A stretch of DNA of 45,305 bases from Candidatus Latescibacterota bacterium (GCA_022824945.1 JAJDYX010000025.1:1-45305), one strand, 5' to 3'; counted from the first letter of the stretch, positions 1-8,601 are shown. A program made the numbers and translations. The notes: a model not told the origin generated them from the letters alone.

Positions 1-6
1 CCTGAT

Positions 7-807
7 ATGGTCGATCCTCTTCCCCTTATTGCCTACAATACGCTTGCAGAGCAAACCGAAGCTCTGTACCGCGATGGCTATGCCTATCTGCCAAATGTAT
101 TGGCGTGCGATCAAGTGGCAAAACTCCGCGATCATATGGACGCGCTTACACCGATTTCGGAAAGTTTTGACAAGAATGGCCGTCCTGAAGACATCGGTTT
201 TATAAATAAACACATCAACAATGCCTTTAACCGACACACTCACTTTTTGCAATTTCTCGACCGTCCCAGTGTGATCGAGATCGCTGAAGCCGTACACGGC
301 GACGATTGCCACTGTATCGGCATGACCGCCTGGATGACGGGTCCTGGTCGCCCCGACCAGAATCTCCATACTGACTGGCTTCCCTTGAGTCTGCCCGCAG
401 ATATACTTGAGGATTCTCGGGTGCGCATCCCGATTTTTATTACTACGGCGCATTTCTATCTCGATGACATTACCGAAGAACTTGGTCCCACAAATTTTAT
501 TCCCGGTAGTCACCTTTCGGGCAGAAGTCCCGATGGGGATACAACATGGAAAGGCCAGACTGAAAAATCCATTATGTGCAATGCCGGTGATGTGGTCATT
601 TTCCGCAGTGAGGTCTGGCATCGCGGTACTGCCAATACCAGCGATAAGACGCGCTATTTGCTTCAAGTCCACTATGCGAAACGCATGATTACGCAAAAAT
701 ATCCCCCGTATCTCAACCGTTTTCAGTTTGACCCCGAAATTATCGAGCAGGCGACGCCGCGTCAGCGCCGCCTGATGGGCGATCACAAAAGCAGCAACTA
801 CGATTGA
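7..807 (+). CDS. Phytanoyl-CoA dioxygenase (PhyH) family protein
   Basis: Predicted non-haem Fe(II)/2-oxoglutarate oxygenase of the PhyH family, likely cytosolic and acting on a small organic substrate that cannot be named from sequence. The metal triad is visible: H121 and D123 in NLHTDW, and H205 in VWHRG. R216 follows as the likely 2-oxoglutarate-binding arginine. The length of 266 aa is typical. The start is the first ATG, only six bases inside the window, and the frame is open to the edge, so the true start and ribosome site may lie upstream. The gene ends 10 bases before hemJ, suggesting cotranscription. PhyH genes are often expanded in marine uncultured bacteria. The family call is firm; the substrate is unknown. 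Confidence 0.85.
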   Translation: MVDPLPLIAYNTLAEQTEALYRDGYAYLPNVLACDQVAKLRDHMDALTPISESFDKNGRPEDIGFINKHINNAFNRHTHFLQFLDRPSVIEIAEAVHGDDCHCIGMTAWMTGPGRPDQNLHTDWLPLSLPADILEDSRVRIPIFITTAHFYLDDITEELGPTNFIPGSHLSGRSPDGDTTWKGQTEKSIMCNAGDVVIFRSEVWHRGTANTSDKTRYLLQVHYAKRMITQKYPPYLNRFQFDPEIIEQATPRQRRLMGDHKSSNYD

Positions 808-817
808 GGAGTGTACT

Positions 818-1258
818 GTGACTTTCTTGATAGGATATTATCTTTGGCTAAAAGTTGTACATCTCATCGCCATGATTGGCTGGATGATCGGTATTTTGTA
901 TTTGCCGCGGCTATTTGCGTATCACGCCGATGCTTCTGCGGATTCTGATACGGATGCGGTATTTCAACAGATGGAATACAATCTTATGCGGCTTCTGCTT
1001 ATGCCCTGTATGATTGTCGTTTTTATTACGGGCATTCTTTTGATTGTTGCAACGGAGAGTCTGGCGAGCGGGTGGCTTCACACCAAAATTCTACTCGTGC
1101 TCATGCTCGCAGGATTGCACGGTATGATGTCGCGCCAGCGCAAGAATTTCCAACGCGGAGAAAATACCAGAAGTGCGGCATACTTTCGCACATTCAGTCA
1201 CGTTACAACGCTTATTGTGATTCTTGTTGTCGCGCTGGCTATTCTGAAACCTTTTTAG
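818..1258 (+). CDS. hemJ: HemJ-type protoporphyrinogen IX oxidase (UPF0093/CopD-like)
   Basis: Predicted integral membrane protein of 146 aa, the normal size for HemJ, which oxidises protoporphyrinogen IX to protoporphyrin IX in haem synthesis. It starts at GTG 818, preceded by GAGGA at 806-810. Four hydrophobic segments lie near residues 9-33, 57-78, 86-104 and 125-143. The N-terminal motif KVVHLIAMIGW followed by YLPRLFAYH is diagnostic; H15 is the conserved membrane histidine. The A of the GAGGA site is the last base of the PhyH stop codon, consistent with one operon. No other haem gene is in the window, so the role rests on family resemblance. I am fairly sure of the family. Confidence 0.8.
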   Translation: MTFLIGYYLWLKVVHLIAMIGWMIGILYLPRLFAYHADASADSDTDAVFQQMEYNLMRLLLMPCMIVVFITGILLIVATESLASGWLHTKILLVLMLAGLHGMMSRQRKNFQRGENTRSAAYFRTFSHVTTLIVILVVALAILKPF

Positions 1259-1282
1259 CATCCTTTTGAGTGGGAGTGAACT

Positions 1283-2032
1283 ATGGCAAACGACGAATTT
1301 GTGATTCCGCGACGATTGATCAATTCGGACCGGGAAGAAACACCGAGGTCCTTGCTGGACCTGATTGAACAGGGGCCGTTCGATTTGGACACGGCGGCGT
1401 GGTGGATGTCGCATGTGACGAATGGGGCATCGTGGATCGTGGGGTCGGGACCGGGCGGAATCGGGAAATCGACGACGATGCGTTCTTTTCTGAGCGTTGT
1501 ACCCGGGGACCGGGCTTTTGCGATCGCGATGCCGGGAGAGATCCCCCCACTCGCGGATCAGAAACGCTGCACGATTGCGCTCGAGTTGAGCGATCATCGG
1601 CCGCCCGGCTACCTTTGGGACCAGGACCTGCGTGACTTTTTCGATCTGTCGAAGGCGGGACATCAGCTTGTGGGGAACGTCCACGCAGATACGCTGGAAG
1701 AGACACATGAACAGATCGTCGGGGCGTGCAACGTTCCCGAGGAGCAGTTCCATCACATCAACATCATTGCATTCGTCTGGCTGGAAGGTCATGAACGCGG
1801 ACAAAGCAGGCGGATCAGGGATCAGACGTCGCGGCGGTTTCTGACAAGCGTACACTACACCGATGGTTCAGGTGCTCACGAGCAAGTCTATTCGGAAGGA
1901 TCAGGACTCTCGCCCAACGCACCGAGGGATGTGGAACACGAGGCAAAGTGCCGAACTTTTTTGGAGGAGGCATTGGGAGAAACTTCGCGGGATATGGATG
2001 AATTGAGAGAGCGATATCTGGCCTGGCATTAG
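1283..2032 (+). CDS. Orphan P-loop ATPase, possibly VirB11/PilT-like
   Basis: Protein of 249 aa with a clear Walker A motif (GPGGIGKST, residues 56-64). A later stretch (AGHQLVGNVHADT, residues 125-137) resembles the His-box region of type II/IV secretion ATPases. I do not recognise the gene more precisely. It lacks the N-terminal domain of secretion ATPases and no secretion genes are nearby. The start ATG 1283 has a GGGAG site at 1272-1276, about 6 bases upstream. The gene follows hemJ by 24 bases and may be the last gene of that unit. Its base composition looks more G+C-rich than hemJ, hinting at a different origin. It may bind and hydrolyse ATP or GTP; the partner is unknown. Confidence 0.5.
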   Translation: MANDEFVIPRRLINSDREETPRSLLDLIEQGPFDLDTAAWWMSHVTNGASWIVGSGPGGIGKSTTMRSFLSVVPGDRAFAIAMPGEIPPLADQKRCTIALELSDHRPPGYLWDQDLRDFFDLSKAGHQLVGNVHADTLEETHEQIVGACNVPEEQFHHINIIAFVWLEGHERGQSRRIRDQTSRRFLTSVHYTDGSGAHEQVYSEGSGLSPNAPRDVEHEAKCRTFLEEALGETSRDMDELRERYLAWH

Positions 2033-2081
2033 GAGCGGTGGATCCCCTTCGACTGGTAGCAGTCTCACCGACCTTTTTTGA

Positions 2082-3212
2082 TCAGGCCTGGATCTGCTCC
2101 AGCCAGCCTTCCAGGGTGTAGCGCGGGTCGCCGATCTCTTCCGGGCGGAGGCACGCCAGGTCGGTGCGGTGTATGGGTCGGATGCCGAGGTCAGGAAGGG
2201 TGGCGCCGCGCTGGTGGAGGTCGGTGCCGTAGAGTTTTTCCAGGACGATGCCGTTGGCGTCGCACCAGTCGCCCGAGTTGAGGGTGGGAAGGTGCTCTTT
2301 GGGGTCGAAATCGGGGGCACCGAGGTGGCGGTGGATCCATTCTATGGCGACGGTGTAGCCGAAGTAGGGTCGATGCCCTCCCGCCGGTTCGAACCAGCAA
2401 GCGATGTGGCCGTCCGGGAAATTCGGTGCTGCGCAAGCCACGGCGTTCCGGGTACCTTCCCACGCGGCGCCGTCTCCCTCTGTGTCGATGATGACGTCGG
2501 CGTCGCCATTGAGGATGAGGACGGCGCAGTGGGGCGCAGATAGGGAGAGGAATTCCGGCCAGGTACAGAGGGTGCGCAGGCGCTGATTTGGGACGCGGGT
2601 GCAGAACTTGCCAGTGACCGTCATGGTGTCACACAGTGCCCAACCTGAGACCAGGGCCAGCTTGAGGCGGGTGTCAAGGGCCAGCATCCAGGAGGCTTTG
2701 GCGCCGCCGAGGGAGTTTCCCGCTACACCGATGCGCTCCCGGTCGATGTCGCTCCGGGTGAAAAGGAAATCGATGCCCCGCATCGTGTCGAAGACGAGCT
2801 TGCCCATGATGAGTCGGCCAGCCCCATCGGCGCAGGTGTGGACCTCTTCGGGGTCGTGCGCCCGGGTACCCAGGTCGCCGCAGATATGACGCTCTTCTTC
2901 TCCGACCGGGTCCAGAACCAGGCAGGCCAGCCCGAGTTTGGCGTAGAGCTGGGGAATGTAGGTGTACTGCCACTGGCTTTTGCTGCCGCCGTGGCCGCAG
3001 GTTATCACGATGGATGGCATAGGCGCGGTGGAGTGTGCCGGTCGATAGAGTACGGAGGGGACACGGGAACCGGGTTCGCTCGTCCAGATCCATTTTTCGA
3101 CGACGATTTCATCCCGTTCGATCTGTCCGCGGAACTCCGGAGCCAGGTCGCAGCGGACCGTGGGGATGCCCAGGAGGTCGCGCAGGGCGCGGCGCAGGGA
3201 TTCGGTTTGCAT
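2082..3212 (-). CDS. Alpha/beta hydrolase, acetyl xylan esterase / dienelactone hydrolase-like
   Basis: Predicted 376-aa serine hydrolase. Visible elements are CGHGG (oxyanion region), a nucleophile elbow GNSLGG, and the late GDAD and GGHRPY segments, which probably carry the acid and histidine of the triad. It has no obvious signal peptide, so it is likely cytosolic. A longer open frame reaches 3344, but it would run into the tmRNA gene. I therefore start at ATG 3210-3212, which has AAAGAG about 7 bases upstream. The gene is strikingly G+C-rich (one 60-base row near 2101 has 43 G+C) compared with about 50 percent in the neighbouring operons, a possible sign of transfer. The substrate is not determinable; an ester or acylated sugar is plausible. 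Confidence 0.75.
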   Translation of the reverse strand: MQTESLRRALRDLLGIPTVRCDLAPEFRGQIERDEIVVEKWIWTSEPGSRVPSVLYRPAHSTAPMPSIVITCGHGGSKSQWQYTYIPQLYAKLGLACLVLDPVGEEERHICGDLGTRAHDPEEVHTCADGAGRLIMGKLVFDTMRGIDFLFTRSDIDRERIGVAGNSLGGAKASWMLALDTRLKLALVSGWALCDTMTVTGKFCTRVPNQRLRTLCTWPEFLSLSAPHCAVLILNGDADVIIDTEGDGAAWEGTRNAVACAAPNFPDGHIACWFEPAGGHRPYFGYTVAIEWIHRHLGAPDFDPKEHLPTLNSGDWCDANGIVLEKLYGTDLHQRGATLPDLGIRPIHRTDLACLRPEEIGDPRYTLEGWLEQIQA

Positions 3213-3290
3213 GGAAATGCTCTTTGGCTGGACAGCGGGATGTCGGCGTGCTGTGAGACGGTGAAGGTCCGGCCTGTAGATAGGAAAGAA

Positions 3291-3675
3291 TGGTGGAGGC
3301 GGCGGGAATCGAACCCGCGTCCGAAAGCGGTTTGATAACGGCATCTACGTGTGTAGTCTATTCACTTAGTATCTCGCATCCCGCGCCCCAACAGACAGGG
3401 TCGCTGAGATGCCAGCTCGATGGTTGGGGCTGTGGCCCACTCTCATCCGGAGGCCCTCGAGCGGAAACCCCCGCACCAGCCTGCTCTCGTCGGCGCTCTG
3501 CCCAGACCACGCAGGCAAGGTCTGAGAGAACGGACTGCGTAACGGTTAGTTAGGCAGCCATTGCGTACGTGTTATCGTCCGCAGTTGCGTTTTTTCCCAA
3601 TTGTTTTACGAGGTGATTGGGCACCTCGACACGCAGCTATTATCTCTCCACCCCCGTCGAAGCCGTGTCGCCCCC
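3291..3675 (-). ncRNA. ssrA: tmRNA (SsrA), one-piece
   Basis: Transfer-messenger RNA that rescues stalled ribosomes. The 5' end GGGGGCG (3675-3669) pairs with CGCCTCC before the encoded ACCA at 3291-3294, forming the seven-pair acceptor stem with one G-U. The T arm has GCGGG, a TTCGATT loop and CCCGC. The 5' segment reads GGGGGCGACACGGCTTCGAC, the classic tmRNA start. The tag frame at 3582-3550 encodes ADDNTYAMAA and a TAA stop. Length is 385 nt, normal for a one-piece tmRNA. A strong promoter lies just upstream. The structure comes from direct base-pair reading, so confidence is high. Confidence 0.97.
3550..3582 (-). other. ssrA: tmRNA tag reading frame (ADDNTYAMAA)
   Basis: Resume codon GCG at 3582-3580 and stop TAA at 3552-3550. 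The tag is ten residues long. It ends in AMAA, where many bacteria have ALAA; this end is recognised by ClpXP-type proteases in studied species. Confidence 0.9.
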
Positions 3676-3687
3676 AGCACGTTAAAA

Positions 3688-3716
3688 AATATATCTAAGT
3701 TAATCCTTCCAGTCAA
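3688..3716 (-). promoter_or_regulatory. Sigma70-type promoter of tmRNA
   Basis: Read on the minus strand: -35 TTGACT (3716-3711), a 17-base spacer, then -10 TATATT (3693-3688). The mature tmRNA 5' end is 12 bases beyond the -10, which leaves a short leader for RNase P removal. Confidence 0.8.
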
Positions 3717-3725
3717 GCGGTCTGC

Positions 3726-4661
3726 TTAATTCTCCCTGAACCACGCAATTGTCTGTCGCAATCCCTCTTCTGGCGTCACTTTGGGTTCCCATCCCAGGAG
3801 TTTTTGGGCAAGAGTGATATCGGGTTGTCGCATTTGGGGATCGTCGCCGATTTGTGCATTGGGCATCAGGGCGATTTCGCTTTTGCTATCGGTCAGTTCA
3901 ATAATTTTTTTTGCCAGATCTAATATTGAGGTCTCACTCGATGGATTACCGATATTTACGGGCGCGTGATAATCGGTGTGCATCAACCGACAGATCCCCT
4001 CAATCAGGTCTGAAACATAACAAATACTGCGCGTTTGACTGCCATCGCCATATACTTTCAGTGGTTCACCTGCCAGTGCCTGATTGATAAAATTGGGAAT
4101 GGCCCGTCCATCGTTTTTGCGCATGCGGGGACCATAGGTATTAAAAATTCGCACAATCCGCGTATCGACCCCGCTTTCGCGGTGGTAGGCCATTGTCATG
4201 GCTTCGGCAAAGCGCTTGGCTTCGTCATAAACGCCACGCACACCCAGTGTATTGACATTGCCCCAATACGATTCTGGCTGCGGATGCTCCAGAGGATCGC
4301 CGTAAATTTCGGATGTTGAGGCCAAAAAAAACTTCGCCTTTTTTGCACGCGCCACACCGAGGGCGTTGTGCGTGCCGTGTGCGCCCACTTTCAGGATGCG
4401 GATTGGATAGCGCGAAAAATCGTCGGGGCTGGCCGGGCTGGCAAAATGCAACACATAATCCAGAGGTCCTTTCACATAGATGTATTGCGTCACATCGTGT
4501 TTGATAAATGTAAAACCATCTCGTCCAAACAGGTGTGCGATATTTTTTGCACGTCCGGTCAACAGGTTATCCATGACAATTAGTTCGTGTCCTTCATCCA
4601 GCAAACGGTCACACAAATGCGACCCCAAGAATCCTGCGCCACCTGTTAGTAATATACGCAT
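3726..4661 (-). CDS. UDP-glucuronate decarboxylase-like NAD-dependent epimerase/dehydratase
   Basis: Extended SDR enzyme of 311 aa, closest in appearance to UDP-xylose synthase, which converts UDP-glucuronate to UDP-xylose. The N-terminal NAD motif is [10 protein letters not shown] (residues 6-15). It also has STSEIYGDP, the catalytic YDEAK and IFNTYGPRM, all typical of this family. A frame to 4736 is open, but ATG 4661 is preferred: it has AGGGAT upstream and begins 10 bases after the stop of the sugar-nucleotide dehydrogenase gene. That enzyme probably makes the substrate. The pair likely feeds surface polysaccharide synthesis. dTDP-glucose 4,6-dehydratase is a less likely alternative because the motifs fit UXS better. 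Confidence 0.85.
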   Translation of the reverse strand: MRILLTGGAGFLGSHLCDRLLDEGHELIVMDNLLTGRAKNIAHLFGRDGFTFIKHDVTQYIYVKGPLDYVLHFASPASPDDFSRYPIRILKVGAHGTHNALGVARAKKAKFFLASTSEIYGDPLEHPQPESYWGNVNTLGVRGVYDEAKRFAEAMTMAYHRESGVDTRIVRIFNTYGPRMRKNDGRAIPNFINQALAGEPLKVYGDGSQTRSICYVSDLIEGICRLMHTDYHAPVNIGNPSSETSILDLAKKIIELTDSKSEIALMPNAQIGDDPQMRQPDITLAQKLLGWEPKVTPEEGLRQTIAWFREN

Positions 4662-4671
4662 ATAATCCCTG

Positions 4672-6018
4672 TTACAGCTTAAAAACGTGATCTTTCTTTC
4701 CAGATACAGCCTGCGTGGCATTGCGCGTATCGACAATACAGCGCGCGTGCCTTACAATCCATTCATAATCCCAATCGCTGTGATGGGTCACAATCACCAC
4801 ACAATGGGCTTCGGTTATATTTTTTTTATTCAAAGAGGTACTTTTCAAGTCCAAACTTTCTGTCTGCAAGTGATCTACAAAAGGATCACAATACGAGACC
4901 TTCGCGCCTTTCTCCTGAAGCATTTCTATAATATCCAATGCCGGAGATTCGCGAATATCGCGTACATCGGGTTTGTATGTCACACCCAATATCAGGATGT
5001 TCGAGCCTTTCAAACACCGCTCGTGTTCGTTGAGCGCGTCGGTGATTTTTTCGACCACATACCCCGGCATGCTGCGCGTCACTTCGCTGGCCAATTCGAT
5101 AAAGCGCGCATTGTAATTCAAGGTCTTCAGTTTCCAGGCCAGGAAGTGCGGATCAACCGGGATGCAATGCCCGCCCAGCCCGGGACCAGGATAAAATGGC
5201 ATAAATCCAAATGGTTTGGTCGCTGCGGCATCGATCACTTCCCAAACATCTATGCCCAGGCGGTCACACATCAGTGCCACTTCATTGACCAGGCCGATAT
5301 TTACACTGCGAAATGTATTTTCCAGCAACTTGGTCATTTCAGCAGCCTGGGTCGATGAAACCGGCACGACTTCGCCGATCGATTGCCGGTAAAAATGTGA
5401 ACCTATTTCAGTGCAAGACGGTGTAATACCCCCCACGACTTTGGGGGTGTTGGTGATGGTATAAACCCTATTGCCCGGATCGACGCGCTCTGGGGAAAAT
5501 ACGAGAAAGAAATCTCGACCGACCTTTAAGCCACTTTCTTCGAGGAGTGGCAATACCAGTTCCTGAGTCGTCCCTGGATATGTGGTGCTTTCCAGAATTA
5601 CCAGTTGTCCACAGCGCAGTCGGTCTTTGATTGCACTACACGCTTGTAAAATAAACGAGACATCCGGATCGCGTGTTTTATTTAAGGGTGTGGGCACACA
5701 TACCACAACCACATCGGCCTCATCGAGCACATCGCATTCTCGCGTTGCTGTCAATTTCCCCACAGCTTTGAGACCCGCTACTTCAAATTCCGATACGCCC
5801 TGCACATCGGATTTTCCCGATTCCACCAGATCTACTTTGCGCGCCGATGTATCGATTCCCGTGACGGAAAATCCCACCTTACCCAATTCTACGGATAGGG
5901 TCAATCCCACATACCCCAATCCCATCACCGCTATCCGCGCTTCGCGCGAGGCGATTTTTTTTTCCAGCATCTGTCTGGGGTTGGCGATTTCCCGAGGCAC
6001 TCTTTCTGTTATAGCCAT
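4672..6018 (-). CDS. Nucleotide-sugar 6-dehydrogenase, WbpA/WecC class
   Basis: Protein of 448 aa that oxidises the C6 hydroxyl of a UDP-sugar in two NAD-dependent steps. The Rossmann motif is GLGYVGL (about residues 33-39). The catalytic cysteine sits in [11 protein letters not shown], the form typical of UDP-GlcNAc or UDP-ManNAc dehydrogenases rather than the GGSCFPKD form of UDP-glucose dehydrogenases. The C-terminal UDP-binding domain contains [16 protein letters not shown]. The ATG shares one base with the stop of the carbamoyltransferase gene (TAATG), so translation may be coupled. The downstream decarboxylase-like gene argues for UDP-glucuronate as product, which is at odds with the motif. 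Substrate is therefore left open. Confidence 0.85.
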   Translation of the reverse strand: MAITERVPREIANPRQMLEKKIASREARIAVMGLGYVGLTLSVELGKVGFSVTGIDTSARKVDLVESGKSDVQGVSEFEVAGLKAVGKLTATRECDVLDEADVVVVCVPTPLNKTRDPDVSFILQACSAIKDRLRCGQLVILESTTYPGTTQELVLPLLEESGLKVGRDFFLVFSPERVDPGNRVYTITNTPKVVGGITPSCTEIGSHFYRQSIGEVVPVSSTQAAEMTKLLENTFRSVNIGLVNEVALMCDRLGIDVWEVIDAAATKPFGFMPFYPGPGLGGHCIPVDPHFLAWKLKTLNYNARFIELASEVTRSMPGYVVEKITDALNEHERCLKGSNILILGVTYKPDVRDIRESPALDIIEMLQEKGAKVSYCDPFVDHLQTESLDLKSTSLNKKNITEAHCVVIVTHHSDWDYEWIVRHARCIVDTRNATQAVSGKKDHVFKL

Positions 6019-6941
6019 TATGTTATCCGCTCTGGTCCGATCATTTGAAGCAATACGGCCTTTTGAATGTGCATGCGATTCTCAGCTTGATCCACCGCAA
6101 TGCATCGCTCACTTGCCATGACTTCATCTGTCACTTCATATCCCTTGTGGGCAGGCAAGCAGTGCATCACATAAGCGTTGGTTTTTTTGAGCAAATCGCC
6201 ATTGATCTGATATGGCAGGAATACTTTGGTGCGTCGCTTTTTTTCTTCTGCAAATTCTGGATTGTTAAAAAATTCCATATCAATCCACGTATCGGTATAA
6301 AGAAAATCTGCATCGGCTACAGCAGCTTCCAGATCCAGCGTTTCTTCAAATAACCCGGTTGCACGCGCTGCTTTGACCAGTTCGGGATCTGCCGATGGCT
6401 TGTTGATCTCTGGCGTCACAGCCGTTATGCGTACGCCGGCTTTTGTACACGCTGTCACCAGCGAATTGCACACATTATTCCAGATGCCCACATAAACCAC
6501 ATGTGTTCCCTCCAACTTGCCTTGCACTTCCAGGATCGATAGCAGATCGCCCAGGGCTTGACAGGGGTGATAGCGGTCACAGCATCCGTTGATAACAGGG
6601 ACTTCGGAGCCGAGGGTTAGCCGCAGCAGATCTTCGTGTTTGAGCATGCGCGCCATAATTACATCTGCATATCGCGATAGGACTTGTGCTTCATCGCGTA
6701 CATCGGCCAATCCAAAATTGGTGGTCATCCAGTCCAAAAACACGGCCTGTCCCCCCAATTGATGCATGCCTACTTCAAAAGCTACGCGGGTGCGCGTCGA
6801 TGTTTTCTGAAATAACATCGCCAGAGTTTGTCCCTTTAGCAAACCTTCATAGCGCTCGGGATTCTTTTTGATCACCAGACCCATTTCTACCGCACGCAAA
6901 ATATCATCTGACGACCACGTCTTCAGTGTCAAAAGATCCAT
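6018..6941 (-). CDS. Ornithine/aspartate carbamoyltransferase family enzyme (ArgF-like)
   Basis: Protein of 307 aa. Carbamoyl-phosphate binding residues are present: STRTR (48-52), HPCQ (125-128) and HCLP (260-263). Overall length and the C-terminal VDQAENRMH segment fit ornithine carbamoyltransferase, which makes citrulline in arginine synthesis. The usual ornithine loop DxWxSMG is replaced by DTWIDME (217-223), so the amino substrate could differ. The ribosome site AAAGGAAA lies about 8 bases before the ATG. No other arginine gene is nearby; the gene overlaps the sugar-nucleotide dehydrogenase by one base. The family is certain and the exact substrate is not. Confidence 0.85.
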   Translation of the reverse strand: MDLLTLKTWSSDDILRAVEMGLVIKKNPERYEGLLKGQTLAMLFQKTSTRTRVAFEVGMHQLGGQAVFLDWMTTNFGLADVRDEAQVLSRYADVIMARMLKHEDLLRLTLGSEVPVINGCCDRYHPCQALGDLLSILEVQGKLEGTHVVYVGIWNNVCNSLVTACTKAGVRITAVTPEINKPSADPELVKAARATGLFEETLDLEAAVADADFLYTDTWIDMEFFNNPEFAEEKKRRTKVFLPYQINGDLLKKTNAYVMHCLPAHKGYEVTDEVMASERCIAVDQAENRMHIQKAVLLQMIGPERIT

Positions 6942-7030
6942 ATCTATTTCCTTTCTGTTGAACCGCTGCTACAGCCTGCCCTTGCCGGAATCAAGCAGGG
7001 GGTTGCCAGGCCTGGGGGAGTTTCACCGAT

Positions 7031-7996
7031 TCACAATTGTTCGCGCACAAGAGATAGCAAACGCGCTTGCACTTGACCGACAGAGCCTTTAATTTCGCAT
7101 CCCGATGCGCGGATATGACCGCCACCATCAAATTGACGGGCAATGCGATTGACATCCACTTTTCCCCGCGACCGCAAACTCACGCGTTGTTGTCCCGGCT
7201 CTTGTTCTTTAAAAAATAGTGCGACTTCAACTCCGTCAATCGACATCGCGTGATCGACCACCCCGTCTAAATCGCCATTCATCTCATGTGTTTTGTGATC
7301 GACGTACAATGTGCTGATCTGTCCGTTTTCGTGTAACATTAGATTCGACAGCGCGAATCCCAGGGTTTTCACTGTTTGATATGTCTGGTGCGAAAACATG
7401 TTTTCCGCAATTTGTTGCGGGTCAGCGCCGTGCCCAACGAGTTCTGCGGCGGCGCGGAGTGCGCGTTCTGGATGTGAATGCTTAAACAGCTTTGTGTCAA
7501 ATACAATTCCAGCATATAAACAGGTCGCGATTTCGGGTGTAAATCCCGAATTACTACAACGGGCAGACCAGTTTATGAGCGAATAGATCAATTCACTGGC
7601 AGAGCTGGCATCTGTATCGATCATCCGTACATCGCTCTCTTCATCTGAATCCACATGGTGATCGATAACCAGCGTTTGGGTCGCAGGCTCAATCAGATCC
7701 GCGATGTCGCCAATGCGTTTTTTCGATATTGTCGTATCCACCACCACGAGGCGCGGCACGGGGGTTGCCAGTCCAGAGTTGTACACCGATTCAATGCGAT
7801 TATAGCCCGGCAAAAACCGATATTTGCGATCCGGCATTTCGTCCGCCACCACAATGCGGTGCTTTTGGTCCTGCCTCGTTAACCAATGGCTCAATCCCAA
7901 CAGCGCACCGAGGCCATCTCCATCGGCATTCACATGCGTTGTTAGCACGAGTTCATCGCCTGATAATAAAAAATTTAGAGCCGCTTGAAAGTTCAT
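7031..7996 (-). CDS. nrnA: DHH/DHHA1 phosphoesterase, NrnA-type nanoRNase / pAp phosphatase
   Basis: Predicted cytosolic enzyme of 321 aa that degrades very short RNAs and may dephosphorylate 3'-phosphoadenosine 5'-phosphate. Visible motifs are HVNADGDGLG near residue 21, an isolated Asp in VVVDTT, the name-giving DHH in VIDHHVDSD near residue 112, and the DHHA1 substrate loop GGGHIRASG near the C-terminus. I chose ATG 7996, with GGAT upstream, over an in-frame TTG at 8008 that lacks a ribosome site. The gene starts 38 bases after the EnvC-like gene and probably belongs to the same transcript. The length is normal for NrnA. Confidence 0.88.
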   Translation of the reverse strand: MNFQAALNFLLSGDELVLTTHVNADGDGLGALLGLSHWLTRQDQKHRIVVADEMPDRKYRFLPGYNRIESVYNSGLATPVPRLVVVDTTISKKRIGDIADLIEPATQTLVIDHHVDSDEESDVRMIDTDASSASELIYSLINWSARCSNSGFTPEIATCLYAGIVFDTKLFKHSHPERALRAAAELVGHGADPQQIAENMFSHQTYQTVKTLGFALSNLMLHENGQISTLYVDHKTHEMNGDLDGVVDHAMSIDGVEVALFFKEQEPGQQRVSLRSRGKVDVNRIARQFDGGGHIRASGCEIKGSVGQVQARLLSLVREQL

Positions 7997-8034
7997 TGTT
8001 ATATCCAAATGTACATATCAATGCAAGAGGATAG

Positions 8035-8601
8035 CTATCCGTCAAGTTTTAAAATCTGCTCGTGCTGGCGTTTGCGTTGTAGCAAAATTTGCTGTCGCCG
8101 CTTCTGCGAACTGAGTATGGTAAACAGAATATTCACCCGTTTGCGCGCCGCTCGCAATACTTGAACATCCCGCTGGTCTTGATCTTTTAATCGGGACAAA
8201 TACTGCATGCGCTGGGCCGCATCTCGTAGCGACTTCGCCGAAAACAATACGGATAGTATTCCCTGTCGCCCTATTTTGTATATTTCGCGTGCACGTTGTG
8301 CTATATTCTGTTCGCGATTTTTAAGTTGTGACTGAGCCTGTCGAAGCTGTTGCTCGGTACGGTCGATTTCATCATTCAGACTATTGATTTCATCAGCGAT
8401 ATTTAGAGATGTGTCCACAGTATTTTCATCAGGTTCAGCCGATGCTTCCTGCGAAGGTAGAGGATTCAAGTTTAAGCTGTCCATCGCCGCTTGCTCAGCT
8501 TTCAGACGCGCTTCCAATGCTGTTATTGTCTGCGCTCTTCCATCGGGCGATAATGCGATTAGAAAAGCCATGATATACAATATATACACTGGTTTTTGCA
8601 C
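8035..8601 (-). CDS. EnvC/PcsB-like secreted coiled-coil protein lacking a LytM peptidase domain
   Basis: Protein of 188 aa with an N-terminal signal peptide (hydrophobic up to about residue 22, GRAQT cleavage region) and a long coiled coil (about 28-185). The segment around FSAKSLRDAAQRM and LSRLKDQD matches the FtsX-binding tip region of EnvC and PcsB, which link FtsEX to peptidoglycan hydrolases. Usual family members are far longer and end in a LytM or CHAP domain; here the gene stops right after the coil and only 38 bases precede nrnA, so no domain is hidden by a frameshift. The start GTG 8601 has GAGG 6 bases upstream and follows ftsX by 17 bases. An alternative ATG at 8574 has no ribosome site. 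Confidence 0.75.
   Translation of the reverse strand: MQKPVYILYIMAFLIALSPDGRAQTITALEARLKAEQAAMDSLNLNPLPSQEASAEPDENTVDTSLNIADEINSLNDEIDRTEQQLRQAQSQLKNREQNIAQRAREIYKIGRQGILSVLFSAKSLRDAAQRMQYLSRLKDQDQRDVQVLRAARKRVNILFTILSSQKRRQQILLQRKRQHEQILKLDG

Noticed and set aside
1091..1855. 254-codon minus-strand frame under hemJ and the P-loop gene
   Set aside because: Arginine- and proline-rich, no family motif; it is a shadow of two well-supported plus-strand genes.
3213..3344. N-terminal extension of the esterase frame up to 3344
   Set aside because: It runs into the 3' end of the tmRNA gene; the start at 3212 has a ribosome site and fits the family.
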